A DNA stretch of 47,405 nucleotides from Gammaproteobacteria bacterium (GTDB lineage Bacteria; Pseudomonadota; Gammaproteobacteria; Steroidobacterales; Steroidobacteraceae). This document shows positions 1 to 8,540 of this stretch, piece after piece. The stretch covers positions 1 through 47,405 of the forward strand of contig JAJPKM010000012.1 in NCBI GenBank assembly GCA_021323735.1, in the 5' to 3' direction. The stretch's first letter is position 1. Each line of letters begins with the position of its first letter. The notes below the pieces were generated by a model. The model saw only the letters and a program-made list of their open reading frames with translations. It was not told the DNA's origin and made no database searches. A program made the position numbers and the translations under genes.

Positions 1-1028
1 ATGGCGTTCAACAAGCGCGTGGTGCGCTCCTTGTGATCATCCTTCAAGATCCCGGAACTCTGCAGCTTCTCCAGCACCAACTGCGCCTCGCCGGGCAACG
101 CCGCGTCCCCGAGCAGCTGCGCCATTTCGATATAGTCCGTGTCCGCCTGCATCGCATTGACGTCGTACATCACCCGATAAATCATCAAGGTGTTGCGATC
201 CTCGCGCTCATCCTGGCGCTCCAGGCGAATCAGATTGTTCCAATACGAGGTCTTGTTGGTAAGACGCACCAGATCGTACAGCGCCGAGGCCACCGCCGCC
301 GTCTCGTTGGCATCGCTGGCGCATTGCAGTTTCAGCTGATACAGCACTTCTTTCGGCGCCTCGCCAGCCTTTTTGAAGGCTGCTATCGCCTTGTCGCCCC
401 ATACGCCTGAGTTCTTGCAGTCCTTCTGCTGGTAGTAGAGCTGACTCATGATCAGCAGGTCGTTGGGGGCTGGGTTGCTCTCAGTGGCCTGCTTGCCGTA
501 CTCAATCGCCTTCGCAGACTGTTGATTGCTTGCCGCTAATAGAAACAACGTGCGGAAAAGTCTTACCAGCTCTTCGTCTCGATAAGCTCCGGTCGCAAGA
601 ACAACCTCGTAAGCGGCTTGCGCGGCGCTGGGGTTGTTCAGTCGAACATACACAGTGGCTTTGAATGCATTGATCTTCACCTGATCGTCCGGAGTCAGCG
701 GGGATTTTGCCTCCGCAGCATCCAAGTACCGCAGGGCTTCAGACCATTGCTGGGCGTGCATGGCCTTCTGCGCCTCCGCCACTTCCGCGGCAATCGTGCC
801 GCTGACGGCCGATTCGTTTGACCCATTCGCATCGGTGCTTCCGACTAACGGCGGCGCCGGTGGATGACCCGCTCCAGGTTGGGCGTCGGGCGCCGTACTG
901 AATGCGGCGCGGTCATGCGTTCGATATACGGAGAGCATTTTGTAGCTCACGGATACCAACGACACGGAGATGCCGATGGCGATCAAGCCCCACATCCATA
1001 AGCCCATGGCCTTCAGCAAATGGCTCAT
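1..1028 (-). CDS. TPR-like repeat protein with N-terminal membrane anchor (C-terminus cut by window edge)
   Basis: The reading frame is open from the ATG at 1028 to the left edge, about 342 visible codons, and the C-terminus lies outside. A GAGG ribosome site sits 9 nt before the ATG. Residues about 5-28 form one hydrophobic segment (LWMWGLIAIGISVSLVSV), a signal anchor or uncleaved signal. A Pro/Ala/Gly-rich linker follows, and from about residue 60 there are helical pairs typical of tetratricopeptide repeats (AQKAMHAQQWSEALRYLDAAE, then AYEVVLATGAYRDEELVRLF). This suggests a periplasmic scaffold with one membrane anchor. Its partner cannot be read from the sequence: the next gene on the 3' side is outside, and the HTH gene upstream is separated by 67 bp. 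TPR assignment is by pattern only; no enzymatic motif is seen. Confidence 0.72.
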   Translation of the reverse strand, partial: MSHLLKAMGLWMWGLIAIGISVSLVSVSYKMLSVYRTHDRAAFSTAPDAQPGAGHPPAPPLVGSTDANGSNESAVSGTIAAEVAEAQKAMHAQQWSEALRYLDAAEAKSPLTPDDQVKINAFKATVYVRLNNPSAAQAAYEVVLATGAYRDEELVRLFRTLFLLAASNQQSAKAIEYGKQATESNPAPNDLLIMSQLYYQQKDCKNSGVWGDKAIAAFKKAGEAPKEVLYQLKLQCASDANETAAVASALYDLVRLTNKTSYWNNLIRLERQDEREDRNTLMIYRVMYDVNAMQADTDYIEMAQLLGDAALPGEAQLVLEKLQSSGILKDDHKERTTRLLNA

Positions 1029-1095
1029 CCGGAGCGACCTCACAATGCTGGTTCGCGGAGTATATGCCTACCAGTAGAGTAATAAACCTGCCGCT

Positions 1096-1392
1096 TCACC
1101 GGTTCCAAGGCCGCAAGACCCGCCGCGCCGGGTCGCTGGTCGTCGCTACGACCGAGGGGTCCAGCAACCGGCGGCGTCGGAGGTGGCGGATGGCCGCTTG
1201 AATGGTGGACTTTGACAACCCCGTCTTGGTAGCGATGGTCTGCAGGCTGACCGAGAAGGTGTCCCGCTTGTAAGTTGCGGCAATGCGCAATAAGTACAAA
1301 TAGACAATGAACGTGGCTGGACGCCGGTCATGGCCGACCAAGTCGGGCATGAGAACATCGACGACATAGGGATCCAAATTAAAATACTGCAT
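1096..1392 (-). CDS. small winged-helix/HTH DNA-binding protein
   Basis: A 98-residue protein. Residues about 28-85 carry a classical helix-turn-helix of the helix_turn_helix_36/GntR-like type: TIATKTGLSKSTIQAAIRHL, followed by a basic RRRRLLD turn into a wing. It has no effector domain, so it may be a simple repressor or a replication-type DNA-binding protein. It is transcribed away from the VOC gene. A TATAGT -10-like box ends 8 nt before the ATG, and an 11-bp dyad (CCGATTATCGG) touches that box, which would fit autoregulation. The target genes are not known. Confidence 0.7.
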   Translation of the reverse strand: MQYFNLDPYVVDVLMPDLVGHDRRPATFIVYLYLLRIAATYKRDTFSVSLQTIATKTGLSKSTIQAAIRHLRRRRLLDPSVVATTSDPARRVLRPWNR

Positions 1393-1400
1393 GGTTAATT

Positions 1401-1417
1401 ACTATACCGATTATCGG
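1401..1417 (-). promoter_or_regulatory. -10 box and overlapping dyad upstream of the HTH gene
   Basis: On the minus strand TATAGT (1401-1406) lies 8 nt before the ATG at 1392, so the transcript would be leaderless or nearly so. Directly abutting it at 1407-1417 is the dyad CCGAT-T-ATCGG, a plausible operator for the HTH protein itself. No convincing -35 is seen. Confidence 0.4.
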
Positions 1418-1485
1418 CACCGTGCACGTGCGGGAGGCCCGATAATCTCCATTCGCTCCCATGGCGTTTGAACGGAGAGCCCTTC

Positions 1486-1851
1486 GTGATTACACAAGTC
1501 AAATTTGTCGGCATACCGACCCGCGATCAGGATCGCGCGCTGAAGTTCTATACCGAGAAACTCGGATTTGAAGTGTCGACGGATCAAGTGTTCGATGCAA
1601 ACCAGCGTTGGATCGAGCTGCGCATCGTCAATTCGGCGACGCGGGTTGTGTTGTTCACGCCGGACGGTCATGAGAGTCGCATCGGCACATTCTTCAACGG
1701 TGCGTTCGCCTGCGACGATGTCGGCTCGACTTATCGGCAACTCACCGCTCGCGGTGTCGAGTTCACATCTCCCCCGCAAAAGCAGCCCTGGGGCGAATTT
1801 GCGACATTCAACGATCCCGACGGCAATCAATTCGTGCTGTCATCGGCATAG
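1486..1851 (+). CDS. VOC (glyoxalase/bleomycin-resistance fold) family protein
   Basis: A 121-residue single-module VOC protein starting ITQVKFVGIPTRDQDRALKFYTEKLGF, which is the typical N-terminal beta-alpha-beta strand of this superfamily; it ends NDPDGNQFVLSSA, the typical last metal-face strand. I chose the GTG at 1486 because GGAGAG lies 8 nt upstream and family members begin about there; a TTG at 1468 is also in frame. VOC proteins act as metal-dependent lyases, dioxygenases or resistance proteins, usually as dimers. The substrate cannot be read here. It diverges from the HTH gene and converges on the OPT transporter. Confidence 0.85.
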   Translation: MITQVKFVGIPTRDQDRALKFYTEKLGFEVSTDQVFDANQRWIELRIVNSATRVVLFTPDGHESRIGTFFNGAFACDDVGSTYRQLTARGVEFTSPPQKQPWGEFATFNDPDGNQFVLSSA

Positions 1852-1866
1852 CTCCCGATTCATCGG

Positions 1867-1890
1867 GCCTAAGTCGAATTCGACTTAGGC
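1867..1890. terminator. 24-bp perfect palindrome between convergent genes
   Basis: A perfect 12+12 palindrome with arms GCCTAAGTCGAA and TTCGACTTAGGC lies in the 44-bp gap between the convergent VOC and OPT genes. It could form a hairpin in either transcript and act as a bidirectional terminator. There is no T-run on either side, so Rho-independent termination is not certain. A further CCTAAG copy follows at 1894-1900. Confidence 0.5.
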
Positions 1891-1895
1891 GCAGC

Positions 1896-3893
1896 CTAAG
1901 GCCGCATCCGCGCCGCCCAGCGATACAAGAGAAATATGGTCAGCGCAAACACGCCGCTGCCGATCCAAACAGCGGCGTTGTCGGCAAACTCATCGCCAAC
2001 CAGGGCCAGTGGGAAGTCCTTACCTGAGAAGGCGACGAAGGCGGCGATGATCACGCCCACCAGACCCTCGCCGACTATCATCCCGGAGGCCAGCAGCACG
2101 CCGAGCTGCTTCGTGGCTTCGGGCTTCGAGGCACGTTCCGCGCGACGATCGAAGTACCAGCCCACGATCGCTCCCACCACCACCATCAGCGTGCTCTGCG
2201 TTGGCAGATAGATACCCAAGCCTACGGCGAGCGGCGAGAGATGTGCCTTGGTGGTAAAGCGGCGCAGTGCTTCGTCGACGGCGATCACCAGCACGCCGAC
2301 CAGCGCCCCGATCCTAATCAGGCTCCAGTCGACATTATGCTGAATCACACCCTGCGCCAGCGCCGAGATCAGGCCGGCCTGAGGCGCCGGCAATGGGTGT
2401 TCATGGTGGGGTCCGGGGGCACCGGCGAAACCATAGGCATGGTTGAGCAGGTCGAGAATGGGTGGAATGATCGCGGCGCCGGCGACGACTCCAATGACCA
2501 GCGCCACCTGCTGCTTCCACGGCGTCGCATCGACGAGCTGGCCGGTTTTGAGATCCTGCAGGTTGTTGTTGGCGATGGCAGCCACGGTGAACACCACCGC
2601 GGTGACGAACAGCGCATAGGCCACCAGCGCGGTACCGCTGCTCGCGGGCAGGCCGGAGCGGACACCCGGCACCAGAAGCAATGCCGCCCCGATCACCACC
2701 AAAATGCCGATGCCCGACAGCGGACTGTTCGAGGAACCGATGAGCCCGGCCATGTAGCCGCACACCGCGGATACGAAGAAGCTCATCAGGGCGATGTAGA
2801 CCAGGGCGCTGACCACCATGAAAAACAGGTGGTCGCCGAGGCCGCTGCCGGCGGAAAAGTTTGCGATCAGAGCGCCGATCGGCACCATGCAGACCAATGA
2901 AACCAGGGCGACGTAGCCGATCGGGATGTCCTGCTCGGTACGCGGCAGCAGGGAGGCATTCCCGGCGGCGCGCGCCCGCGATGCCGCCATGGCGGAACGC
3001 AGCCCGGCGATCACCGGTTTGATGAGCTTCGCCAGCGTCCACACCGCCGCCACCCCGATCGTGCCCGCGCCCACGAAACGTACCTGATGGCTCCAGGTGT
3101 GCTGGGCCAACTGTGCCATGGGCTCCGCGCCGGCCGCGAGCGCCGAGAAGTGCGGCACGCCCCAGGCCCAGCCGATCAGTGCACCGACGAACATCGCGAT
3201 GCCGACCCACAGGCCCACCAAGTGACCGACGGCGAACAGCGCGAAGGACAGCAGGAAATCGAAGCCCGTTACGCCGCCCCGATCACCGACGCGAAAATAC
3301 CGCACCACATCGCTGGTGAAGATGCGCGTCGCCACGATGCAGGCAAAGGCCGCCGAAACGATTGCTCCCCAGACCACGGCCGCAAGTCCCGCACGGCTAT
3401 CCTCGACCGCAGCGGCATTGGCGTTTTCGCCACCACCTACTTTCAGCACCTCTGCGCAGGCAACGCCCTCCGGGTAGGGCAGGTCCGACTGTGTCACCAG
3501 CGCGCGCCGCAGCGGGATGGAATACATCACGCCCAAGATTCCGCCCAGAGCGCAGATCGCGCAGGAAACCCAGTACGGAAAGCCGGTCCACCAGCCGATG
3601 ATCACCATGCCGGGCAGGACGAAGATCACCGAGGACAGCGTGCCGGCCGCCGAGGCGACGGTCTGTACGATGTTGTTCTCCTGCACGGTCATGCCCTTGA
3701 GGCCGCGCAGCAGCGCCATGGAAATCACCGCGGCCGGGATGGAGGTGGCAAAGGTCAGGCCTGCCTTGAGCCCGAAGTAAACATTGGCCGCCGTGAACAC
3801 CACGGTGATGACCACGCCGAGAACCAGGCCGCGCAGCGTCAGTTCGGCGCGCGGTGCGGTGGCGAGCGGTACGGAATTGGCAGTGCTGCTCAT
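1896..3893 (-). CDS. OPT family oligopeptide transporter
   Basis: A 665-residue polytopic inner-membrane protein of the OPT superfamily, which takes up small peptides (or in some members metal chelates) with protons. The N-terminus holds the family signature: ELTLRGLVLGVVITVVFTAANVYFGLKAG, then TIPAAVISM-like and the NNIVQTVASAAGTLSS segment. About 14 hydrophobic segments follow. I chose the ATG at 3893 because AAGGGG lies 5 nt upstream; an in-frame ATG at 3989 would add 32 residues that look non-coding. Length is normal for bacterial OPT proteins. It is followed on the minus strand by no further gene. With the POT transporter (19686-21179) and several peptidases it fits peptide uptake. Confidence 0.93.
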   Translation of the reverse strand: MSSTANSVPLATAPRAELTLRGLVLGVVITVVFTAANVYFGLKAGLTFATSIPAAVISMALLRGLKGMTVQENNIVQTVASAAGTLSSVIFVLPGMVIIGWWTGFPYWVSCAICALGGILGVMYSIPLRRALVTQSDLPYPEGVACAEVLKVGGGENANAAAVEDSRAGLAAVVWGAIVSAAFACIVATRIFTSDVVRYFRVGDRGGVTGFDFLLSFALFAVGHLVGLWVGIAMFVGALIGWAWGVPHFSALAAGAEPMAQLAQHTWSHQVRFVGAGTIGVAAVWTLAKLIKPVIAGLRSAMAASRARAAGNASLLPRTEQDIPIGYVALVSLVCMVPIGALIANFSAGSGLGDHLFFMVVSALVYIALMSFFVSAVCGYMAGLIGSSNSPLSGIGILVVIGAALLLVPGVRSGLPASSGTALVAYALFVTAVVFTVAAIANNNLQDLKTGQLVDATPWKQQVALVIGVVAGAAIIPPILDLLNHAYGFAGAPGPHHEHPLPAPQAGLISALAQGVIQHNVDWSLIRIGALVGVLVIAVDEALRRFTTKAHLSPLAVGLGIYLPTQSTLMVVVGAIVGWYFDRRAERASKPEATKQLGVLLASGMIVGEGLVGVIIAAFVAFSGKDFPLALVGDEFADNAAVWIGSGVFALTIFLLYRWAARMRP

Positions 3894-4036
3894 ATCGTCC
3901 CCTTGCGATTCTTGTCGTTGAGTCATGGCTGCCCGCCATACGGGAGGCAACAGCTCCCCTTCATACCGCAGAAACTTCGATTCCGCCACAGCGATCTCGC
4001 GCGGCAGGGCTCAGAGGCCCTGCCGCCGAAAGCGCC

Positions 4037-5821
4037 TCAGTTCGCCGCGGTCTTGACGCCGGCCTTTCCCCCGGCCTTCTGCTCCCGGATCCAGGCATTC
4101 GTGCGGGCATCCAGCAAGTCGAGCGGCAGCACGCCGCCGTTCAGCATTTCGTCATGGAAGCTGCGGATGTCGAACTTCGCACCCAGCTGCTTTTGTGCAC
4201 GATCGCGCAGTTCGCGAAACTTCAGTTGCCCGAGCTTGTACGACAGCGCCTGCGCCGGCCAGCCGATGTAGCGGTCCGTCTCCGATTGGATGGTGGGCTC
4301 ATCGACCGGTTGGTATTTGCGGAAGAATTCGACCACCTGATCGCGGCTCCAGCCCTCTGAGTGAAGACCCGTGTCCACGACCAGGCGCACGGCGCGGAAC
4401 AGCTCGCTGCTGAGCCTGCCGTAGTCGCTTACGGGATCCCGGTAGAACCCGACATCCTTGCCGAGTTGTTCGGAGTACAGCGCCCAACCTTCTACGTAGC
4501 CGGAATTGCCGGAGTGCTGGCGGAATTTCGGCAAGCTGGTCATTTGCTGCTGCACGGACAGCTGCATGTGATGCCCCGGGATGCCTTCATGATAGGCGGT
4601 GGCCTCGTCATCGATGAGCCAGCGATGCTCGAAATTCGAGGTCGCGACGCTCACGCGGCCGGGACGCTTGCCGTCCGGAGTGCCCGTTTGGTAGTGGGTT
4701 GCCGACGCGGCCTGAAACGGCGGAATGGCCTCGACGGTGACCGGCGAACCAGGAATGTAGCCGAACAATTCGGTGAGCTTCGGTTGCATCTGCGCGATGT
4801 ACTTGCGGAAATCCTCGAGAATCTGTTCGGCCGAGGTCGGTATGTACTTCGGATTGGTCTTCAGCGACTCGCGAAACGAGGCCACATCCGCAAAGCCCTG
4901 GGCGCGTGCAATGGTGAGCATCTCACCCTGAATGCGCTCGATCTCGCGCAGGCCGATGGCGTGAATCTGGGCGGGGCTCAAGGTGCTGATGGTAGTCCGG
5001 CTGCGGATGTCGTTCAGATAGCGCTCCTTGCCGCCGGGCAGCGACGTGACGCTCAAGGTCGTGCGGCCTTGGGGCGCGTATTCGCCCGCGATGAACGCCG
5101 CAAAGCTCTTGTAAGCCGGGATGACTTCATTGTTGGCCGCATCCGTAATCAATTGGGTCAAGCGCTGCTGATCCGCCGCGGAGATGGCCGAGGGAAACTT
5201 CTTGGTCGGCAACAGAAACGGGTTTGCCGCAATGATCCCCTCGCATTGCGCCGGGACTTTCTCGATCAGAAAGCGCACCGGCATGAGCCCGTCCTTCATG
5301 CCCGCACGCAGCACATCCTCGGCCTGCTTGAGTACGCGGGGGATCTGGTGCAGGCGCGAGATGTAATCCTCGTAGTGCTTCACGGAATCCAACGGCACCG
5401 ACAGCGGCAGGTCCGCGAGGCGCGATTGCGGCCCCTCCATCTGATTCACCGGCATCTCGTATTCCTTGAATTGGAAGTTCGTGATGCGCTGCGCCAACAT
5501 ACGCTGCATGACCTCGTGCGACAGCTTATCCTGCTCCGGAAAGCCCGCCGTCGAGATGGTCTTCAAACGGGCCAGGAAATCCTCGTCGAGCGCGTGCTGG
5601 AGTGCGAAGGCGGCCGGGGAGTAATCCTCGAGCTGGTCGTTATATCGATAGTCGCCCACCGCAGTCGCGCGTTCCGGATGCCTTTTCAGATCGGATTGGT
5701 ATTGTTCTTCGAACAGCGCGTTCTGTGCGGCAATTCTCGGGGCGACGGCATCCGCTGCCTTTGCCGCGGCGCCCAAAGAGCAGAGGACCAGAGCGGTGCT
5801 GCGCAAGTGTTGGAACGCCAT
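4037..5821 (-). CDS. secreted DUF885-family peptidase-like protein
   Basis: A 594-residue protein with a signal peptide (MAFQHLRSTALVLCSLGAAAKA) and full-length DUF885 domain. The family hallmark TAYHEGIPGHHMQ is present; it contains the HExxxHH-like zinc-binding pattern, and a downstream EGWALYSEQL segment supplies the further acidic ligand seen in gluzincin-type peptidases. DUF885 proteins are presumed periplasmic metallopeptidases but few are characterised. The ATG at 5821 lies 4 nt after the stop of the metallo-beta-lactamase-fold gene, so the two are one operon. A reading frame continuing upstream of 5821 is antisense or overlapping read-through and not used. Confidence 0.9.
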   Translation of the reverse strand: MAFQHLRSTALVLCSLGAAAKAADAVAPRIAAQNALFEEQYQSDLKRHPERATAVGDYRYNDQLEDYSPAAFALQHALDEDFLARLKTISTAGFPEQDKLSHEVMQRMLAQRITNFQFKEYEMPVNQMEGPQSRLADLPLSVPLDSVKHYEDYISRLHQIPRVLKQAEDVLRAGMKDGLMPVRFLIEKVPAQCEGIIAANPFLLPTKKFPSAISAADQQRLTQLITDAANNEVIPAYKSFAAFIAGEYAPQGRTTLSVTSLPGGKERYLNDIRSRTTISTLSPAQIHAIGLREIERIQGEMLTIARAQGFADVASFRESLKTNPKYIPTSAEQILEDFRKYIAQMQPKLTELFGYIPGSPVTVEAIPPFQAASATHYQTGTPDGKRPGRVSVATSNFEHRWLIDDEATAYHEGIPGHHMQLSVQQQMTSLPKFRQHSGNSGYVEGWALYSEQLGKDVGFYRDPVSDYGRLSSELFRAVRLVVDTGLHSEGWSRDQVVEFFRKYQPVDEPTIQSETDRYIGWPAQALSYKLGQLKFRELRDRAQKQLGAKFDIRSFHDEMLNGGVLPLDLLDARTNAWIREQKAGGKAGVKTAAN

Positions 5822-5825
5822 GTGA

Positions 5826-6671
5826 TTACTTCGCGGCCGCGGGGAACGGCGGCAATTTGCCGATGTCACGCGCGTCGTGCTGGATGATGACCGTGGCGTG
5901 CAGGTTCGTGGCGAGCTGTTTGAACCGGTCCAATGAAGCCAGAGTGTCGGCGCGGTTGGTGTTGAAAGTCGGCACGCCGTTGCTGTCGTAGTTTTCCTGG
6001 AAGTGCGACAAATCGCCGGTGATGAGCACATTGCCCTTCTCCTTCAGCTTCACCAACAGGCTGTGATGTCCGGGCGTATGCCCCGGTGTGTTCAGCATGA
6101 TGACGCTGCCGTCGCCGAAAACATCCTTGTCGCCGGATACCGGGTCGACTTTGCCGCCGCCGCTGATCCAATGCTCGAAATTCGCCGGCTTGATCATCGG
6201 ATTGGGTTTGGGGTCGTTGAGCGCATCCCAATCACCCTTGCCGATCAACAGCGTCGCTTCAGGAAAGGAGGCGACCTGGCCGATGTGATCCCCGTGGTAA
6301 TGGCTGATGGCGACGAAGCCGATCTGCTCGGGTTTCAAATGCAGCAGCGCCAGCTGTTCCACCAGACTGCTTTTTGGCGCAGTGGGCGCCGGCGTGCTGC
6401 CCGCGGCTGCGGCCGGATTGCCGGTGTCCCACACCAAGTAGTCCTTACCGTGTTTCACGAGGTAGCAGCTGAAGGTCAGTTGAACGCTCAATCCCTTGAA
6501 CGCCGCAACGTCCGTGAAACCACTGACGTCGTTGAGCGTGGTGGTCTTGCCGCAATCCAAACGCGTCAAGGTCAATTCAGGCGGCGCCCCGGTCTGCGCC
6601 GACGCCGCGGCGGCCGCCATGATCGAACTTGCCAGCAATGCGGCGCCAATCTTTGATCCCATACGATGCAT
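5826..6671 (-). CDS. secreted metallo-beta-lactamase-fold hydrolase, AHL-lactonase-like
   Basis: A 281-residue protein with a signal peptide ending near residue 26. The zinc motif is SHYHGDHIG (H124, H126, D128, H129), followed by the second-half ligands NTPGHTPGHHS and TGDLSHF, and a late HDARD. The gap of this layout and the SCYLV...DTG segment resemble N-acyl homoserine lactonase-type MBL proteins, but export to the periplasm is unusual for quorum quenchers and other ester or lactone substrates are possible. ATG at 6671 with GGGAG 5 nt upstream. It heads a two-gene operon with the DUF885 protein. Confidence 0.87.
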   Translation of the reverse strand: MHRMGSKIGAALLASSIMAAAAASAQTGAPPELTLTRLDCGKTTTLNDVSGFTDVAAFKGLSVQLTFSCYLVKHGKDYLVWDTGNPAAAAGSTPAPTAPKSSLVEQLALLHLKPEQIGFVAISHYHGDHIGQVASFPEATLLIGKGDWDALNDPKPNPMIKPANFEHWISGGGKVDPVSGDKDVFGDGSVIMLNTPGHTPGHHSLLVKLKEKGNVLITGDLSHFQENYDSNGVPTFNTNRADTLASLDRFKQLATNLHATVIIQHDARDIGKLPPFPAAAK

Positions 6672-6710
6672 GTGTGCTCCCGATTCTCGATGAATGACTG
6701 GTGAAATTCG

Positions 6711-6781
6711 GAAAAAAGTTAAAAGGCAAAAGATAAAAAGATCAAGAAAAAGAAAAAAGCGAAAACGATCCGCCCCGATCG
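6711..6781 (-). terminator. T-rich tract and short hairpin 3' of gpsA
   Basis: On the minus strand, just after the gpsA stop, CGATC...GATCG (about 6764-6780) can form a 5-bp stem followed by TTTTCGCTTTTTTC and a long pyrimidine-only run to about 6711. This is a plausible Rho-independent or pyrimidine-assisted terminator for the rhodanese-grxC-secB-gpsA operon. The stem is short, so confidence is modest. Confidence 0.45.
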
Positions 6782-6785
6782 ACGG

Positions 6786-7796
6786 TCATTCAGTCTCGGA
6801 ACGCACTTCGCGTCCCATGAGCGCCTGAACGGCGGCTGCTACCGGTTTGTCCTCGTACATGATGCCGTAGATCTCGCGGCAGATCGGCATGTCGACGTCC
6901 AGTCGCAGTGCCACATCGTACACGGCGCGCGCCGCCAGGACGCCCTCGACCACCTGTTGAATGGCGCCTTGCGCCTGCGCCGCAGACTCCCCGCGCCCGA
7001 GCGCCATGCCGAAACGGCGGTTGCGCGATTGGTCATCGGTGCAAGTAAGAACCAAGTCTCCAAGGCCGGCGAGTCCCATGAAGGTTTCTCGCGCCGCGCC
7101 GAGCTTGACGCCGAGGCGCATCATTTCGGCAAGGCCGCGCGTGATCAAGGCAACGCGCGTATTGGCACCGTAGCCCATCCCGTCGGCGATACCTGAACCG
7201 ATGGCAATGACATTCTTCACTGCGCCGCCGACCTCAACGCCCATGATGTCGGTCTGAGTGTACGCACGGAAACGGGGTCCCGAGAGGCTCAGGGCCAGCT
7301 CTTTGGCGAATTGCTCGTCCAGGGAGGCGACCGTCATCGCGGTTGGCAAACCGACGCCCACTTCCTTGGCGAATGTCGGCCCCGACAACACGGCCCCCGG
7401 CGTCGTACCCAGGACTGCCCTAACCACCTGGTGGGGCAGCAACCCGGTGGAGATTTCGAATCCCTTGGTCGCCCAGGCGATCCGGGTGTGCGGCGCCAGA
7501 TGCGGCCTAACGCGTTCGAGTGTTGCGCGAAACGCCTGCGAAGGCACGGCGATCAGGGCGTCCCGGGCACCCTGCAGCGCCGACTTCAAGTCGGACATCA
7601 CCTCGAGCGTCTCGGGAAAGAGGGCGTCCGGCAGGTAGCGCAAGTTGCGCCGCGCGCGTCGCATCTCGTCCAGATGAGCGGCGTCCCGGCCCCACAGATG
7701 GGTCGGGTGGCCTTCGCGCGCCAACAGAATGGCCAGGGCCGTGCCCCAGGAGCCGGCGCCGATGACGGTCATCGGTTCCGTACGCCGGGACTGCAT
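6786..7796 (-). CDS. gpsA: glycerol-3-phosphate dehydrogenase [NAD(P)+]
   Basis: Cytoplasmic enzyme that reduces dihydroxyacetone phosphate to sn-glycerol 3-phosphate for phospholipid synthesis. The 336-residue protein starts with the Rossmann fingerprint VIGAGSWGTALA (residues about 11-22). It has SGPTFAKEV, the catalytic-lysine segment GGAVKNVIAIGSGIADGMGYGAN, and MRLG...GLAGLGDLVLTCT with RN..FG, all diagnostic of GpsA. Length is normal. It is last in the operon, 7 nt after secB, a gene pairing (grxC-secB-gpsA) common in gammaproteobacteria. Confidence 0.97.
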   Translation of the reverse strand: MQSRRTEPMTVIGAGSWGTALAILLAREGHPTHLWGRDAAHLDEMRRARRNLRYLPDALFPETLEVMSDLKSALQGARDALIAVPSQAFRATLERVRPHLAPHTRIAWATKGFEISTGLLPHQVVRAVLGTTPGAVLSGPTFAKEVGVGLPTAMTVASLDEQFAKELALSLSGPRFRAYTQTDIMGVEVGGAVKNVIAIGSGIADGMGYGANTRVALITRGLAEMMRLGVKLGAARETFMGLAGLGDLVLTCTDDQSRNRRFGMALGRGESAAQAQGAIQQVVEGVLAARAVYDVALRLDVDMPICREIYGIMYEDKPVAAAVQALMGREVRSETE

Positions 7797-7803
7797 GGCT
7801 GCT

Positions 7804-8277
7804 CTAGTTCACCAGGTTCGGCTGAGGAGCTTGCTGCGCCTGGGCGAACAACGCATCGAAATTGACCAGGGGCAGGAGGAAATTCGGGAATCCTCCTTTG
7901 ACGATGAGATCGGAAATCACTTCCCGCGCATACGGAAACAGCACGCTGGGACAGAAGCTGCCGATCAACCGCTTCAAGTCCTCGGTGCTCGTACCCGTGA
8001 TGATGAATACGCCTGCCTGCTTCACCTCGACCAGGTACAGCGTCGCATCGCCCTGCTTGGCTTCCACCGTGATGGTCAACAAGATCTCCCGAGTTTCGGG
8101 CGAGAGTTCCTCCGCCGAGGTATTCATATTCAGCTGAAACTTCGGTTCCCACGTCTGGTTGGTGGGCAGGCGGGGACCGTTCGGGGACTCGTAGGAGCAA
8201 TCCTTCAAGTAAACAGTCTGCAGACTCACCTGCGGGCCTGTATTGGTCTCTGTTCCCGCCGCTCTAGCTTCGCTCAT
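7804..8277 (-). CDS. secB: protein-export chaperone SecB
   Basis: Tetrameric cytosolic chaperone that keeps preproteins unfolded and passes them to SecA. The 157-residue sequence has the family landmarks: QTVYLKDCSYESPN, WEPKFQLNMNT, DATLYLVEVKQAGVF, and CPSVLFPYAREVISDLIVKGGFPNFLLPLVNFDALFAQ. The start ATG overlaps the grxC stop as ATGA, indicating translational coupling. Full length. Confidence 0.98.
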   Translation of the reverse strand: MSEARAAGTETNTGPQVSLQTVYLKDCSYESPNGPRLPTNQTWEPKFQLNMNTSAEELSPETREILLTITVEAKQGDATLYLVEVKQAGVFIITGTSTEDLKRLIGSFCPSVLFPYAREVISDLIVKGGFPNFLLPLVNFDALFAQAQQAPQPNLVN

Positions 8278-8540
8278 CCTGCCCCCTGAATTAGACGATC
8301 CAGCTCCCCGCTGCGATCCAGTGCGAAAAGGTCGTCACACCCACCGACATGTTTGTCACCGATAAATATCTGCGGAACGGTGCGCCGATTGCTGCGCGCG
8401 ACCATTTCCTCGCGAAATTTCTCATCGTCCTCGACGTTGATCTCGGTGAAGGTCACCTGTTTGTCCGTGAGCAGGCCCTTCGCCCGCTGGCAATAGGGAC
8501 ACCAATCCGATACGTATACCGTGACGAGCGGCTGCGTCAT
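8274..8540 (-). CDS. grxC: glutaredoxin 3
   Basis: An 88-residue glutathione-dependent thiol-disulfide oxidoreductase. The active site CPYC is at residues 14-17 (SDWCPYCQRA), followed by TVPQIFIGDKHVGGCDDLFALDRSGELD, the cis-proline and glutathione-binding GG segments. Class I dithiol glutaredoxin of normal length. Both ends overlap neighbours by 4 nt (ATGA with the rhodanese gene upstream and secB downstream). Confidence 0.96.
   Translation of the reverse strand: MTQPLVTVYVSDWCPYCQRAKGLLTDKQVTFTEINVEDDEKFREEMVARSNRRTVPQIFIGDKHVGGCDDLFALDRSGELDRLIQGAG

Noticed and set aside
3087-4271. Plus-strand frame opposite the OPT gene
   Set aside because: Antisense to strong membrane-protein coding sequence; composition rich in Gly/Arg/His/Gln, no domain.
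4361-5887. Long plus-strand open frame opposite the DUF885 gene
   Set aside because: It is antisense to a well-supported secreted protein and has the Arg/Leu-rich, repeat-free composition typical of shadow frames in GC-rich DNA.
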